Positions 45,301-53,700 of a DNA stretch of 64,000 nucleotides are shown here, in pieces (position 1 is the stretch's first letter; the number at the start of each line of letters is the position of its first letter). Below the pieces are notes generated by a model. That model saw nothing but the letters and a program-made list of their open reading frames with translations, was not told the origin of the DNA and did no database searches. A program made the position numbers and the translations under genes. Source of the stretch: Phycisphaerales bacterium (GTDB lineage: Bacteria; Planctomycetota; Phycisphaerae; UBA1845); contig JACKHH010000019.1 in assembly GCA_020639095.1 (NCBI GenBank), positions 6,274 to 70,273 on the forward strand. Direction: 5' to 3'.

Positions 45301-48261
45301 GACAACAACTCGAACGTGACGCAGAAGATCGCCACCGACCATTCCGACATTGGCTTGGGTGATGAAGTGTTCACCAACACATTCGTCTATGACGGGCTCA
45401 ACCGTATCACGCTGAAGGGCGACAACTTCGGCAATACGCGTGTCTCGCTCTATGACAGCCGCGACCTCGTTGAGCAGGAAGTGGATGCGCTCGGAAACAC
45501 GCGCGAATTCAACTACGACGGGCTTGAGCGATTGACTTCGACATCGCGTGTCCTCACCGACACCGGTGCGGGCGGCGGCGTTGTCGTCGGAGTTATCGTG
45601 AACGACCAGGTGTGGGACGACAGCTCGCGACTCATCGAGCAGACGGACGGCAACGGCAACACCACGTTCATCAATCACGACCCGCTCAACCGCCCCGCAT
45701 TCAAGAACTTCGCGGACGGCACCACGGAAACGTATGAGTATGATGTCCACGACAACATCACGCGGCGTATCGATGCGATGGGTACGCGAATCGACTACGC
45801 GTACGATCCGCAAAACCGCCTGACGATCAAGGGCATCACGCCCGCGCAGTTTGTCTCGAGCGACACCACATTCGAGTTGTACGACTACGATGGACTCGAT
45901 CGCATCGTCCGCGCGGAGGATGACGACTCCGTGGTCCTGTTCGAGTACGACTCGCTTTCAAACATGGTGAGCGAAACGCTCCAGGGCGTGACCACGACCT
46001 CATCATACGACGGGCTGGGTAATCAGACGCAGTGCGTCTACCCCGGCGGTAGAGTCATCGATCGTGCGTACAACGGCGTGAATCGCCTGAGCAGCATTTC
46101 GGAAAACGGCAGTTCCATCGCGACGTTCTCCTACGTCGGTGCAGGCCGCAAGCAGTTCCGCCAGCTCGGCAACGGCTCGCAGACCTTCTACGCCTATGAC
46201 GGTGTCACCGGTGTGCCGAATCCTGCCGGTGATTTCGGCGTGGGACTTCCCGTGTCGATTACGCATCTGCACCCGATCACCGGGCAGATCGACGCCCGAG
46301 AGTATCGCTGGGACCCGATGTACAACCGCACGGTCCGCAGCGACAGTGTGAGCCTCATCGAACATGAATTCGAATACGATTCTACGTATCGCCTGACGCG
46401 CACGGTGGTGACGGACAATTCGCCTCCCGGACCGACACCGGTTCGCGATACCGATTACACGCTGGACCTCGCGAGCAACCGCACGCAGGTGACCAACGAC
46501 AACTGCCCCGGTCCCTACACGCTCGACCCGACCAACCCGCCGGCAGACGCACAGATGAATCAGTACACCACGACGGGTTGCGACAGCCGGTTGTATGATG
46601 CGAACGGCAACCTCACGACGCGTCTCGCCGGAAACCCGGTGAGCCGTGACACCTACGACTACAAGGATCGTCTGATTTCGCACACCAACTTCGCCCAGGG
46701 CACGACCACGACGATGGCCTACGACGCGCTCGGGCGGAGGATCAGTCAGGAGCAGATCGTCGGCGCGCCGGTCAGCTTGATCGAGTACTTCTACGATGGC
46801 GACAACGTAATCCTCGAACAGGATGGCGCCAGCAACACGACGTATGTCTACGGCGACGGCACCGACGAAATCATCGAAATGGTCCGCGGTTCCAGTGAGT
46901 TCTATTACCACACGGACGATCTCGGCACCGTGCTCGCGGTCACCGATTCCAACGGCTTACCGGTCGAACGCTACGCGTATCAGGATTACGGTCAGCCGGA
47001 GTTCTTCGACGGTGCTGGTCTTCCGATTCCGTCGTCATCGATCGACAACCCGTACCTGTTCACCGGGCGGCGCTACGATTCGGCAACCGGATTGTACTAC
47101 TACCGGGCGCGCTATCTTGATCCGGTTGCCGGCCGTTTCATCTCACGCGACCCGAGAGGCATGTGGTTCGACTGGGCATCCCCGGGCAATGCGTACGCGT
47201 ACGCCGGCAGCAATCCGTGGACCTTCCGCGATCCGTCCGGAGCAGCCACCAATGCCCAGGATTACAACTCCTCGCGCTCGAACAACATCAACGGCATGGC
47301 GGCAGCGCAGGACTACAACTCCTCGCGCTCGAACAACATCAATGGCATGGCAGATGCACAGGACTACAACTCTTCGCGTTCCAACAACATCAACGGAATG
47401 GTCGAAGCCCAGGACTACAATTCCTCGCGTTCGAACAACATCAACGGTATTGTCGCGCCTCCGCCGGGTAACGGCGGCATGATGTGCGGCGAGACCGATC
47501 ACCTGCTCGCGGGTGGCGGGACCAGTTGCCCGGCTGACAATCCCTACCGCTGTTGGGATGGCTCATGCCGGCGATCCATGACGGAATGCCCAGCCGCGAC
47601 GCAGACCGACATCGCCGAGTACACGGGTACCAGCCAGGCGGTCGCGCGCGGGGGACATCACGGACATGTGACCGTGCTCAAAATGTGCGGTGGCGCGGAA
47701 GGTGCAGACTACAACTCATCGCGTTCCAACAAGACGCATACACCATCGTACGGATCCGGAACTGGTGGCGGCGGTGGCGGTGGCCGCGCGAGCGACGGCA
47801 AGGGCTACGAATTCCGCGGCCACGTAACCGTACTCAAGATGTGCGGCGTTCCCGGCGGTGGTGGTCCTGCAAGCGGCATGGATAGCGGGATTCGCAAGCG
47901 TATGGGCGTTGCGTTGTCTCCCGGCCATGGCGGTTCGAGCGGTAGAGCGACCGGTCGGCGGCAGCACGGTCCTATGACCGTGGCGGGCAACAACCATTGC
48001 CCGCGTTGCGGCGCGATGCTTTGCCGCTGCAAAGATGGGCCCACGCGTGGGCCTGGTGATGGCAAGAAACGTACACACCGCGGCCACGTGACCGTGCTCA
48101 AGCTCTACGGCGCCGCCTCAGGTGGAGGTGGCGGCGGACTTACGGGATCGTCGTCGGAAACGATGATGAGTGCCGGGGTCATCTGCTGCCACGGATACGT
48201 GCTCAGCAAATGCCCGCACTCGCACATACTGCCAGCGGCCAACAATATCCCGTCGCGCTAG
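42397..48261 (+). CDS. RHS/YD-repeat protein with dockerin-like head and repetitive tip
   Basis: A 1954-residue exported protein. The signal peptide MFVRPLRRVAFLFACAFLF ends near ARA-GA. Residues about 28-92 are a dockerin-like pair (GDGDCRVSLFDHADFAGCL, DMDADGDVDLRDAQLFQ), here N-terminal. A DUF6531-like entry domain (SGEFHISETDMVIRGRGFDF) precedes about 1400 residues of YD repeats (YEYDxxGN, YAYNAFGQ). These close with the RHS core GRRYDSATGLYYYRARYLDP, GRFISRDP, NAYAYAGSNPWTFRDPSG. The 340-residue tip is not a known toxin: it has DYNSSRSNN repeats, three HVTVLKMCG-like copies, glycine runs and paired cysteines (CPRCGAMLCRC). GAGGAG sits 6 bases before ATG 42397. No immunity gene follows. 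Confidence 0.88.
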   Translation: MFVRPLRRVAFLFACAFLFINAQTARAGALCGSPGDGDGDCRVSLFDHADFAGCLTGPAVLAADECSCYDMDADGDVDLRDAQLFQGAFTGDALIAGCVLPVREDEPGTLRPEKSGTPEVADWGIPSSSTNDSVYGFSGEFHISETDMVIRGRGFDFEWTRCYRSKIGPNTTMGNGWDYNYNIWLEPSGGNLILHDGTGRSDEYCINANGRWMSPEFFREISVVPGGYQMVSHDRTTYLFSGFNGLPEDGKLIEISDPNNNSMLFEYDPVLGRLTAIHDTLASAINVRAVNIAYNQDGRISSITDFTGRQVTYAYYQNIDVGGDDGDLRSVTTPAVVGTPNGNDFPQGKTTEYTYSEGSPDPRLNHNLLTITDPKGQTYLENVYSPSLSPQDINYDRLLTQRCGSPNELFTFFYQAQLPSPANNFATTMCIVNDRMGNVEECYYDYRNRLAMCRRLTGRANPVAQTTDVQNRPVNPLRASDPPYFETRYEYNQESLLTRVFAPEGDELRLSYYGDVSPTIPARRKCELNSVTRVPGPRGGKPGIITQLYEYDVLLNGDTGQVTLYTDGKNNRTRFEYDGAGNRVRTTAAIPSIVDDYAYNAFGQMTLHTEPDNGSGVRKQTEWVFYPQVAGASYGYLQQKVVDPAGLALTTAYDYDAVGNVTRMTDANGNASDYTYNALDQVVQTLSPQVAPQIGPRYESLTYYDANDNIIQVDIENRDAQGNLSPNAYFTKQYEYDILNCVTRTIEEVDAANNVVTEYDFDANRNPTVTRFGEATNGNQPTNTLTRVYDERDLLFHMTRAAGDPAASTTQYDYDQNGNITLERQGLQGAAPRDTTYAYDGYNRITITGATFGNELHRAYDANNNIESETVLGELLDVPGDAGNVRLAETVYQYDPINRLTIRGAQFFDAAQAPLTDGESTTTFAYSDSSHMLSVTDDNGHVTSCTYDSVNRRDVCTDGKGSTIEYVYDNNSNVTQKIATDHSDIGLGDEVFTNTFVYDGLNRITLKGDNFGNTRVSLYDSRDLVEQEVDALGNTREFNYDGLERLTSTSRVLTDTGAGGGVVVGVIVNDQVWDDSSRLIEQTDGNGNTTFINHDPLNRPAFKNFADGTTETYEYDVHDNITRRIDAMGTRIDYAYDPQNRLTIKGITPAQFVSSDTTFELYDYDGLDRIVRAEDDDSVVLFEYDSLSNMVSETLQGVTTTSSYDGLGNQTQCVYPGGRVIDRAYNGVNRLSSISENGSSIATFSYVGAGRKQFRQLGNGSQTFYAYDGVTGVPNPAGDFGVGLPVSITHLHPITGQIDAREYRWDPMYNRTVRSDSVSLIEHEFEYDSTYRLTRTVVTDNSPPGPTPVRDTDYTLDLASNRTQVTNDNCPGPYTLDPTNPPADAQMNQYTTTGCDSRLYDANGNLTTRLAGNPVSRDTYDYKDRLISHTNFAQGTTTTMAYDALGRRISQEQIVGAPVSLIEYFYDGDNVILEQDGASNTTYVYGDGTDEIIEMVRGSSEFYYHTDDLGTVLAVTDSNGLPVERYAYQDYGQPEFFDGAGLPIPSSSIDNPYLFTGRRYDSATGLYYYRARYLDPVAGRFISRDPRGMWFDWASPGNAYAYAGSNPWTFRDPSGAATNAQDYNSSRSNNINGMAAAQDYNSSRSNNINGMADAQDYNSSRSNNINGMVEAQDYNSSRSNNINGIVAPPPGNGGMMCGETDHLLAGGGTSCPADNPYRCWDGSCRRSMTECPAATQTDIAEYTGTSQAVARGGHHGHVTVLKMCGGAEGADYNSSRSNKTHTPSYGSGTGGGGGGGRASDGKGYEFRGHVTVLKMCGVPGGGGPASGMDSGIRKRMGVALSPGHGGSSGRATGRRQHGPMTVAGNNHCPRCGAMLCRCKDGPTRGPGDGKKRTHRGHVTVLKLYGAASGGGGGGLTGSSSETMMSAGVICCHGYVLSKCPHSHILPAANNIPSR
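47254..47457 (+). repeat. Four 51-bp repeats in the RHS tip
   Basis: Four tandem copies of a 17-codon unit reading AQDYNSSRSNNINGM plus two variable residues. A fifth partial copy (DYNSSRSNK) lies at about 47707-47733. Confidence 0.92.
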
Positions 48262-48456
48262 CCACGGCGTTTCGGATTCAGGATTGTGCAACCATCGGCC
48301 GGTACGGTGCAAAGCGCCGTGCCGGCCGATTGACTTCCGCACCCGGTCCGTTGCCGGTACAATCCGGCGCAACTCGGGCGAACAACCGCCGGAGCGCAAC
48401 AGAGCTGGTGGCGCTGACGACTCCGCAAGCGGAGTGGTGAGCCACCCAACACCAGC

Positions 48457-48543
48457 GGAGGAGTGGCCGAGCGGCTGAAGGCGCTGGTTTTGAAAACCAG
48501 TGTACGGGTAACCGTACCGGGGGTTCGAATCCCTCCTCCTCCG
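48457..48543 (+). tRNA. tRNA-Ser (anticodon TGA)
   Basis: Acceptor arms GGAGGAG and CTCCTCC pair perfectly. The anticodon arm CTGGT-TTTGAAA-ACCAG gives TGA, reading UCA. There is a long class II variable arm (TACGGGTAACCGTA) and a TTCGAAT T loop. It spans 87 bases with no encoded CCA. Confidence 0.95.
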
Positions 48544-48769
48544 ATCTTTTCTAACCCGTTTGGGCTCGGTTTCCTGCCGACAGGAATCTCGTTGACTTGT
48601 TCCGCGCGGCGTTCTGCCGCGTCGGGGCAATATGGGGCGCGCCGGACTCGCGTTTGCTTCAATTCGCCGTTCCGTTCTCTGGCAGCCGATCTGCTGTTTC
48701 TGCGCTTGATTCCCTTCTGACATCGCAGCAGGCCCGGTTCGTGTACCCGTTGTAACGCGCGGGCTCGCT

Positions 48770-48786
48770 TTGGCATGGGTTGTGCG
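48770..48786 (+). promoter_or_regulatory. Sigma-54-type promoter for the first orphan regulator
   Basis: TTGGCATG-GGTT-GTGC has the invariant GG and GC exactly 10 bases apart and matches the -24 box at seven of eight bases, with one mismatch in the -12 TTGC. Transcription would start near 48797, 41 bases before the ATG and before its AGGAG site. Confidence 0.6.
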
Positions 48787-48837
48787 ACGTGGGTGTCGCG
48801 TTGAGGACATCCACCCGACCGATTGCAGGAGCGAATC

Positions 48838-49266
48838 ATGGTCCGTCGCAAACCCAATGCGGTGAAGGAACGCAACACGGCAGCGCGAAACATCCTCCTG
48901 GCTGAAGACAATGAGGAAATGCGGGCCATGCTCGCGCTCGCCTTGCGGGATGCCGGCTACACGATCACCGAGTGTCCCGACGGCGTTGACCTGTTGATGC
49001 ATCTCACGCCGCTCGTCGAACACACCGGCACCGTCGAATACGACTTGATCATCTCCGACATCCGCATGCCCGGCCTCACGAGTATGGAGATCCTGGAAGG
49101 CCTCACCGGAAACGACGCGATGCCGCCGGTCGTGCTGATTACCGCGTTCGGCGACAGCGAGACCCATGAAGCCGCTCGGCGATGTGGGGTGGCGGTCACG
49201 ATCAACAAGCCGTTTGAGATTTCAGACTTTCTCGCAGCCGTCGGCAAGGTCTTGCGGACGACGTGA
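48838..49266 (+). CDS. Stand-alone CheY-like response regulator 1
   Basis: A 142-residue single-receiver protein with a basic N-terminal extension of 17 residues. The acidic pocket is LLAEDNEEM, the phospho-acceptor is Asp74 in ISDIRMPG, the switch threonine is in LITAFGD and the lysine is in INKPFEI. There is no output domain, so it must act by protein contact or phosphate transfer. AGGAG lies 6 bases before ATG 48838. A sigma-54-type promoter precedes it. It is closely related to the two receivers at 56749 and 57223, which suggests local duplication and service to the same kinase. Confidence 0.92.
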   Translation: MVRRKPNAVKERNTAARNILLAEDNEEMRAMLALALRDAGYTITECPDGVDLLMHLTPLVEHTGTVEYDLIISDIRMPGLTSMEILEGLTGNDAMPPVVLITAFGDSETHEAARRCGVAVTINKPFEISDFLAAVGKVLRTT

Positions 49267-49314
49267 CTCCGCGAGGAAGCCGCACAAAGTCAGTCCACGA
49301 AAGGAGTGTGTGTC

Positions 49315-50808
49315 ATGCTACGTGCAAGGAATGTGATCTGGGTCGTTCCGCTGGTCTTCGCGATGAGCGCAAGCGGCGTACGGGCAGACGAGCGGCCTGA
49401 CGATGCGCAATTGAAGCAGTGGGTGCAGAACGCGTTGCAGGAGGACCCGCGTGTCGAATCGTCGAAGATCGGCATCATGACGGGTGACGCAATCGTGACG
49501 CTCAGCGGCGCGGTGGACAACATCGCGGCCAAGAAGTACGCGGTACTCGAAGCCGAGAAAATCACGGGCGTCAAGGGCGTGATCGACAAGCTGGTGGTCG
49601 AGCCGAGTTTGCGACCCGATGCCGACATCGCCGAGGGCGTACGTGTACGCCTTGCCGACAGCCCCACGCTCGGCAAGCGCAACCTCACGGTGGACGTGGT
49701 GAACGGTGCTGTGTGGTTACGCGGAGCCGTCGAAAACTGGGCCGAAAAGCAGAACGCCGAAATGCTCGCGGGCGAGGTGCGCGGCGCGCGGGCAGTCAAC
49801 AACGAGTTGACGATCACCTACGCATCACATCGCCCTGACGAGCAGATTCGCGCTGACGTGCTCGCTTCGCTCACGCGCGACGTCTATCTCGTGGGCTTAC
49901 CGATCAGCGTCACGGTGCATGACGGCGTCGTGCAGCTTCGCGGGTCCGTGGGAAGTGCGTACGAACGCGAACGCGCAGCCAGTGCCGCGTGGGTTGGCAA
50001 CGTCAAATCCGTCACGAACAACTTGAATGTCGATTGGTGGGAGAACGAGGGTGTGCGCAAGACGTACCCCCTGCCGTCGGATTCCGACATTCAGAAGGCT
50101 GTCCGGTCGGAACTCTACAAAGACCTGCGTGTGGAGGATCCCTTCACCGTCACCGTCGCATGTGACTACGGCCACGTGACGCTGACCGGGTCGGTACCCA
50201 CCTACTACCAGAAACGTCTCGCCGAGGAGGATTCGAAGGACGTCGTCGGTGTGGGCTGGGTGACCAACGACCTGCGCGTGGATGCGGACCGGCGTGATGA
50301 TGTCACGCTCAAGAGCGACATCGAGTCGCGCTTCGACTCCGACTACCTGATCAACGGCCAGGACATTCGCATCGACGTGAAGGACGGCGTCGCCACGCTC
50401 GGTGGAAATACCAACACGTACCAGGAACGCAGCCACGCTGTGGATGTGGCGTCGCGGGTGCCCGGCGTGGTTGACGTGACCAACGACATCTCGGTGAACT
50501 GGTTCGCCCGCTACACGGATGAGCATCTCAAACAGCGCATCGAGGATCGTCTCCAGCAGCACAACGCGACGCGCTGGATCGCGAATCGCGTGACGGTGAA
50601 GGTGGACGATGGAACCGCGTACCTCACCGGACAGGTGCAGACCTGGGACGAACGCAAGGAGGCGGATCGCGTTGCGATCATGACGGACGGTGTAAAGTCG
50701 GTGGACAATCGTCTGCAAGTCGCAGGCGTGAACTATCCCTGGGCCGAGTGGAACTATCCCTTCGCCGACCTGGGCGCGTACGACCTCTACCTCGAACCGA
50801 AATCCTGA
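49315..50808 (+). CDS. Exported protein with six BON domains
   Basis: A 497-residue periplasmic or envelope protein. Signal peptide residues 1-24 (VLVF-type core, ending VRA-DE). Six BON domains of about 68 residues then follow without other domains; each has the pattern D-x-x-I-x-x-x-V, V-x-V-x-x-G-x-V-x-L-x-G-x-V, V-x-x-V-x-N-x-L. BON domains bind membranes or lipids and occur in OsmY-like osmotic-shock proteins and in secretin partners, usually in one or two copies, so six is high. The start at 49315 is supported by AAGGAG 8 bases upstream. It follows orphan regulator 1 by 48 bases, likely in one transcript. Confidence 0.88.
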   Translation: MLRARNVIWVVPLVFAMSASGVRADERPDDAQLKQWVQNALQEDPRVESSKIGIMTGDAIVTLSGAVDNIAAKKYAVLEAEKITGVKGVIDKLVVEPSLRPDADIAEGVRVRLADSPTLGKRNLTVDVVNGAVWLRGAVENWAEKQNAEMLAGEVRGARAVNNELTITYASHRPDEQIRADVLASLTRDVYLVGLPISVTVHDGVVQLRGSVGSAYERERAASAAWVGNVKSVTNNLNVDWWENEGVRKTYPLPSDSDIQKAVRSELYKDLRVEDPFTVTVACDYGHVTLTGSVPTYYQKRLAEEDSKDVVGVGWVTNDLRVDADRRDDVTLKSDIESRFDSDYLINGQDIRIDVKDGVATLGGNTNTYQERSHAVDVASRVPGVVDVTNDISVNWFARYTDEHLKQRIEDRLQQHNATRWIANRVTVKVDDGTAYLTGQVQTWDERKEADRVAIMTDGVKSVDNRLQVAGVNYPWAEWNYPFADLGAYDLYLEPKS

Positions 50809-50959
50809 CACAACCCCGCACGTGTGCCCAAAAGCCTCTCGCACGCCGCACGGCGTGCGGGGGGCTGACCACCGTGCGGCCACGAAGACTGCGGGCTACG
50901 GGAGCTAGCGGGGAACTCAATCTTACGTTGGGCAGCGTGATTGCCCGGAAGGTGCTGTG

Positions 50960-51499
50960 ATGAAAACCAACGGAACACATACAGATGGAAACGTCGCGGT
51001 TGAGGACGTGTCGAGCCTGATTCAGAAGTTGGCGTCGCCCGCGGGAATGACCCGGCTTCACGCGCGGGAAGCGCTGATCGATGCCGGTGACGACGCGGTG
51101 GACGCTTTGATTGAAGCGTTGCGCGATAAGCGTGCCATCGTGCGCTGGGAAGCAGCCAAGGCGCTGGTGAACATCCCCCGCCGGCGGGCTGCACCCGCAC
51201 TTGTAGACGCCCTTCAGGACAATGAGTTCGACGTGCGCTGGCTGGCGGCAGAGGCGTTGATCTCGCAAGGTCCGGACGCGCTTTTGCCGCTCATGGAAGC
51301 GCTGACGCAACATGCGGATTCCGTGTGGCTGCGTGAAGGCGCGCATCACGTGCTCAAGAGTTTGCGCGATCGCCATACCGCCGACGTGGTGAAGCCGGTG
51401 CTTGCTGCATTGGACTATTACGACGCCGATCTCAGCGCACCGGCAGCGGCACGCGACGCGATCGCATTGCTCAAGAAGCTGAATCACGAAATCAAATGA
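50960..51499 (+). CDS. HEAT-repeat protein
   Basis: A 179-residue soluble protein made largely of HEAT/PBS-lyase-type helical repeats (LHAREALIDAGDDAVDALIE, RWEAAKALVNIPRRRAAPAL, RWLAAEALISQGPDALLPLM). Such solenoids bind other proteins. ATG 50960 has GGAAGG 7 bases upstream; GTG 50957 is also possible. Its TGA stop ends 14 bases before the next ATG, so it is an operon partner of the YflT-like gene. Its partner may be one of the signalling or stress proteins beside it, but that is inference. Confidence 0.82.
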   Translation: MKTNGTHTDGNVAVEDVSSLIQKLASPAGMTRLHAREALIDAGDDAVDALIEALRDKRAIVRWEAAKALVNIPRRRAAPALVDALQDNEFDVRWLAAEALISQGPDALLPLMEALTQHADSVWLREGAHHVLKSLRDRHTADVVKPVLAALDYYDADLSAPAAARDAIALLKKLNHEIK

Positions 51500-51513
51500 A
51501 AGGAGTACCAATC

Positions 51514-52041
51514 ATGAATGCCACCAGTGTTGTTGCGGTATTTGGAACGCATTCGGAAGCGGAACTCGCGGTGAAGGATTTGCAGCGCGGGGGATTCGAC
51601 ATGAAGAAGCTCTCGATCGTCGGCAAGGACTGCCATACCGAGGAGCACGTCGTCGGCTTTTACAATGCCGGTGACCGCATGAAGTATTGGGGCAAGCTCG
51701 GCGCATTCTGGGGCGGGCTGTGGGGTCTGCTGTTTGGCTCGGCGTTTTTCTGGATACCGGGCATCGGCCCGCTGGTCGTCGGTGGTCCGCTGGCAGCGTG
51801 GATTGTCGGCGCGCTTGAAGGGGCTGCCATTGTGGCTGGCGTCAGCGCTTTGGGTGCGGGGCTGTACAGCATCGGCATCCCGAAGGATAGCGTGCTCAAG
51901 TATGAACAGGACGTAAGGAACGACAAGTACGTCCTCGTCGCACACGGAACCGCCCGTGAAGTCGAACGCGCCAAGAGCATTCTCGATGCGTCCAAGGCGC
52001 ACGAAGTGGAGTCGTTCGTCGAGGCGCCGGCTGGCGTCTAG
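51514..52041 (+). CDS. YflT/GSP17M-like general stress membrane protein
   Basis: A 175-residue protein. Residues 1-45 match the heat-induced YflT-type domain (VVAVFGTHSEAELAVKDLQR, then LSIVGKD). Residues about 55-120 are glycine-rich and hydrophobic, likely two membrane segments, and contain IPGIGPLVVGGPLAAW. The C-terminal part (YVLVAHGTAREVERAKSIL) is a ferredoxin-like alpha/beta segment. In relatives such proteins belong to the general stress response; their biochemical role is unsettled. AAAGGAG is 8 bases before ATG. A strong terminator follows, closing the operon that may begin at 48838. Confidence 0.85.
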   Translation: MNATSVVAVFGTHSEAELAVKDLQRGGFDMKKLSIVGKDCHTEEHVVGFYNAGDRMKYWGKLGAFWGGLWGLLFGSAFFWIPGIGPLVVGGPLAAWIVGALEGAAIVAGVSALGAGLYSIGIPKDSVLKYEQDVRNDKYVLVAHGTAREVERAKSILDASKAHEVESFVEAPAGV

Positions 52042-52088
52042 CTGCGGAATTTGAGATGAAAAGTCGCCGGTTGGGGGGATGCTTGGCG

Positions 52089-52130
52089 CTGGAGCGACGG
52101 ACGCGGGTGTCCGTCGCTCCAGACTTTTTT
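52089..52130 (+). terminator. Rho-independent terminator after the YflT-like gene
   Basis: A perfect 14-bp stem, CTGGAGCGACGGAC with GTCCGTCGCTCCAG, around GCGGGT, followed by AC and six T. It marks the end of the stress operon and the border to the two-component pair. Confidence 0.95.
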
Positions 52131-52215
52131 GTAGTTCCCGGCTGATGGATGCGGCAATCGCGCATATCATCCTTGATCGCGAAAGACAGCTTCCGGTTGG
52201 AATGAAGGTTGCGGC

Positions 52216-53700
52216 ATGAAACTCACGCTCAAGCTGATGGCTGTGATCGTCGCGGGGATCATCGGGCTGACCGTGCTGAACGCGTATCTCACCGTGCGGC
52301 GGGAAGTGCGCCTCTTCGACAGCGACATGGAACGCGATGCGCAGGTGCTCGGGCGCAGCATGCGCAACCTCATCGAGGAGTTGTGGCAGGTGAGCGGCGA
52401 GGAGCGGGCGCTCGCGATCATCGACGGTGTCAATGGCGACGGCCACGTCATCAAGATGCGCTGGGTGTGGCTCGACGCGCAAGCCGATGGAAAACACAAA
52501 CCCGCGATTCCGCTCGCGGACCTCGCTCCCGTCGTGCAGGGCAAGGAACTTTCGATCAAGAAACCCAAAGCGGGTGATGCCGGTTTTCGCTATACCTATG
52601 TGCCCGTACACACGGGTTCGAGTCGGCCTGGAGCACTGGAATTGTGGGAGAGTCTTGTTGAACTCTCGCAGTACACCGGGAGCACGATTCGCCGAGCGGT
52701 CGTCTTGAGCGGTGGGATCATCCTGCTGGGCGGTGTGACGGCCCTTGCGTTCGGCTTGTTGTTCGTGGGTCGTCCACTGCGTCAGCTATCGGAAAAAGCC
52801 GTGCGGGTCGGTACCGGTGACTTCTCCGGTCCGCTGCACCTGCCGGGCCGAGACGAGTTGAGCGGACTGGCGTCGACAATCAACACCATGTGCGATCAGC
52901 TTGTCGAGTCGCACAAGCAGATCATCAGCGAAAGCGAAGCGCGCATCGCCGCTCTTGAACAACTGCGCCACGCCGATCGTTTGAAAACCGTCGGGCGCTT
53001 GGCGTCAGGCATTGCGCACGAACTGGGCACACCGCTCAACGTCGTCGGCGGGCGCGCAACGATGATTGCCGGAGGCAAGCTCACCGACGCAGAGGTGGTT
53101 GAGAATGCCCGAATCATCAAATCGCAATCGGACCGCATGGCCACCATCATCCGCCAACTGCTCGACTTCGCGCGGGCGCGTTCGCAGCAACGCGAACGCA
53201 TCGATTTACGGACGATTGCTTCGCAAACCGTGGACCTGCTCACCTCGCTTGCGCGCAAACGCAACGTGAACCTCGTGAACGATCCAGCGGCTGACCCGAT
53301 ATGGGCGACAATCGACTCCGGGCAAATCCTGCAAGTGCTCACCAATCTGGTGATGAACGCGACGCAGGCAATGCATCACGCGGGCAACGTCACGGTGAGC
53401 ACAGCATACGCCACAGCCACACCGCCCGATCAGCAGGAACCTGCCGAAAGCGAGTACGTCTGCCTGCGGGTTACGGACGAAGGTGAAGGCATCGCACCGG
53501 ACAGCATTCGGCAGGTTTTTGAGCCATTCTTCACGACGAAGGACGTTGGCGAAGGAACGGGCTTGGGTTTGTCGATCGCGTATGGCATCATTCGCGAACA
53601 CGGCGGATGGATTGACGTGCAGAGCGAAGTGGGCAAGGGCAGCTGCTTTTCGGTGTATCTGCCGCGGGAGGCGAACGCATGCGACCGCGAATCCTCGTAG
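52216..53700 (+). CDS. NtrB-type sensor histidine kinase
   Basis: A 494-residue membrane kinase. Membrane helix 1 is at residues 5-25, followed by an extracytoplasmic sensor of about 130 residues with no recognised fold. Helix 2 is at about 160-185 and a HAMP domain at about 185-240. The H box IAHELGTPLNVV places the phosphorylated histidine at 268. ATP-binding motifs follow: N box NLVMNATQAM, G1 DEGEGI, F FEPFFTT and G2 GTGLGLSIAYG. It should phosphorylate the adjacent NtrC-like regulator, whose gene overlaps its end by 22 bases, and perhaps the orphan receivers nearby. The ATG has GAAGG 7 bases upstream. Confidence 0.92.
   Translation: MKLTLKLMAVIVAGIIGLTVLNAYLTVRREVRLFDSDMERDAQVLGRSMRNLIEELWQVSGEERALAIIDGVNGDGHVIKMRWVWLDAQADGKHKPAIPLADLAPVVQGKELSIKKPKAGDAGFRYTYVPVHTGSSRPGALELWESLVELSQYTGSTIRRAVVLSGGIILLGGVTALAFGLLFVGRPLRQLSEKAVRVGTGDFSGPLHLPGRDELSGLASTINTMCDQLVESHKQIISESEARIAALEQLRHADRLKTVGRLASGIAHELGTPLNVVGGRATMIAGGKLTDAEVVENARIIKSQSDRMATIIRQLLDFARARSQQRERIDLRTIASQTVDLLTSLARKRNVNLVNDPAADPIWATIDSGQILQVLTNLVMNATQAMHHAGNVTVSTAYATATPPDQQEPAESEYVCLRVTDEGEGIAPDSIRQVFEPFFTTKDVGEGTGLGLSIAYGIIREHGGWIDVQSEVGKGSCFSVYLPREANACDRESS

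Noticed and set aside
43825..45813. 662-residue open frame antisense to the RHS gene
   Set aside because: It lies wholly within a gene with strong family evidence and GC-rich third positions, which keep the antisense frame open.
46823..47482. Overlapping + strand frame in the RHS tip as a separate toxin or immunity gene
   Set aside because: It is a frame-shifted shadow of the RHS gene with Thr/Arg-rich low-complexity sequence and no start signals.
50931..50944. Third sigma-54-like site (GG-N10-GC with TTGC) before the HEAT gene
   Set aside because: Transcription would begin at about 50956, after the ribosome site and 1-4 bases before the start codon. A leaderless transcript is possible, but chance match is more likely.
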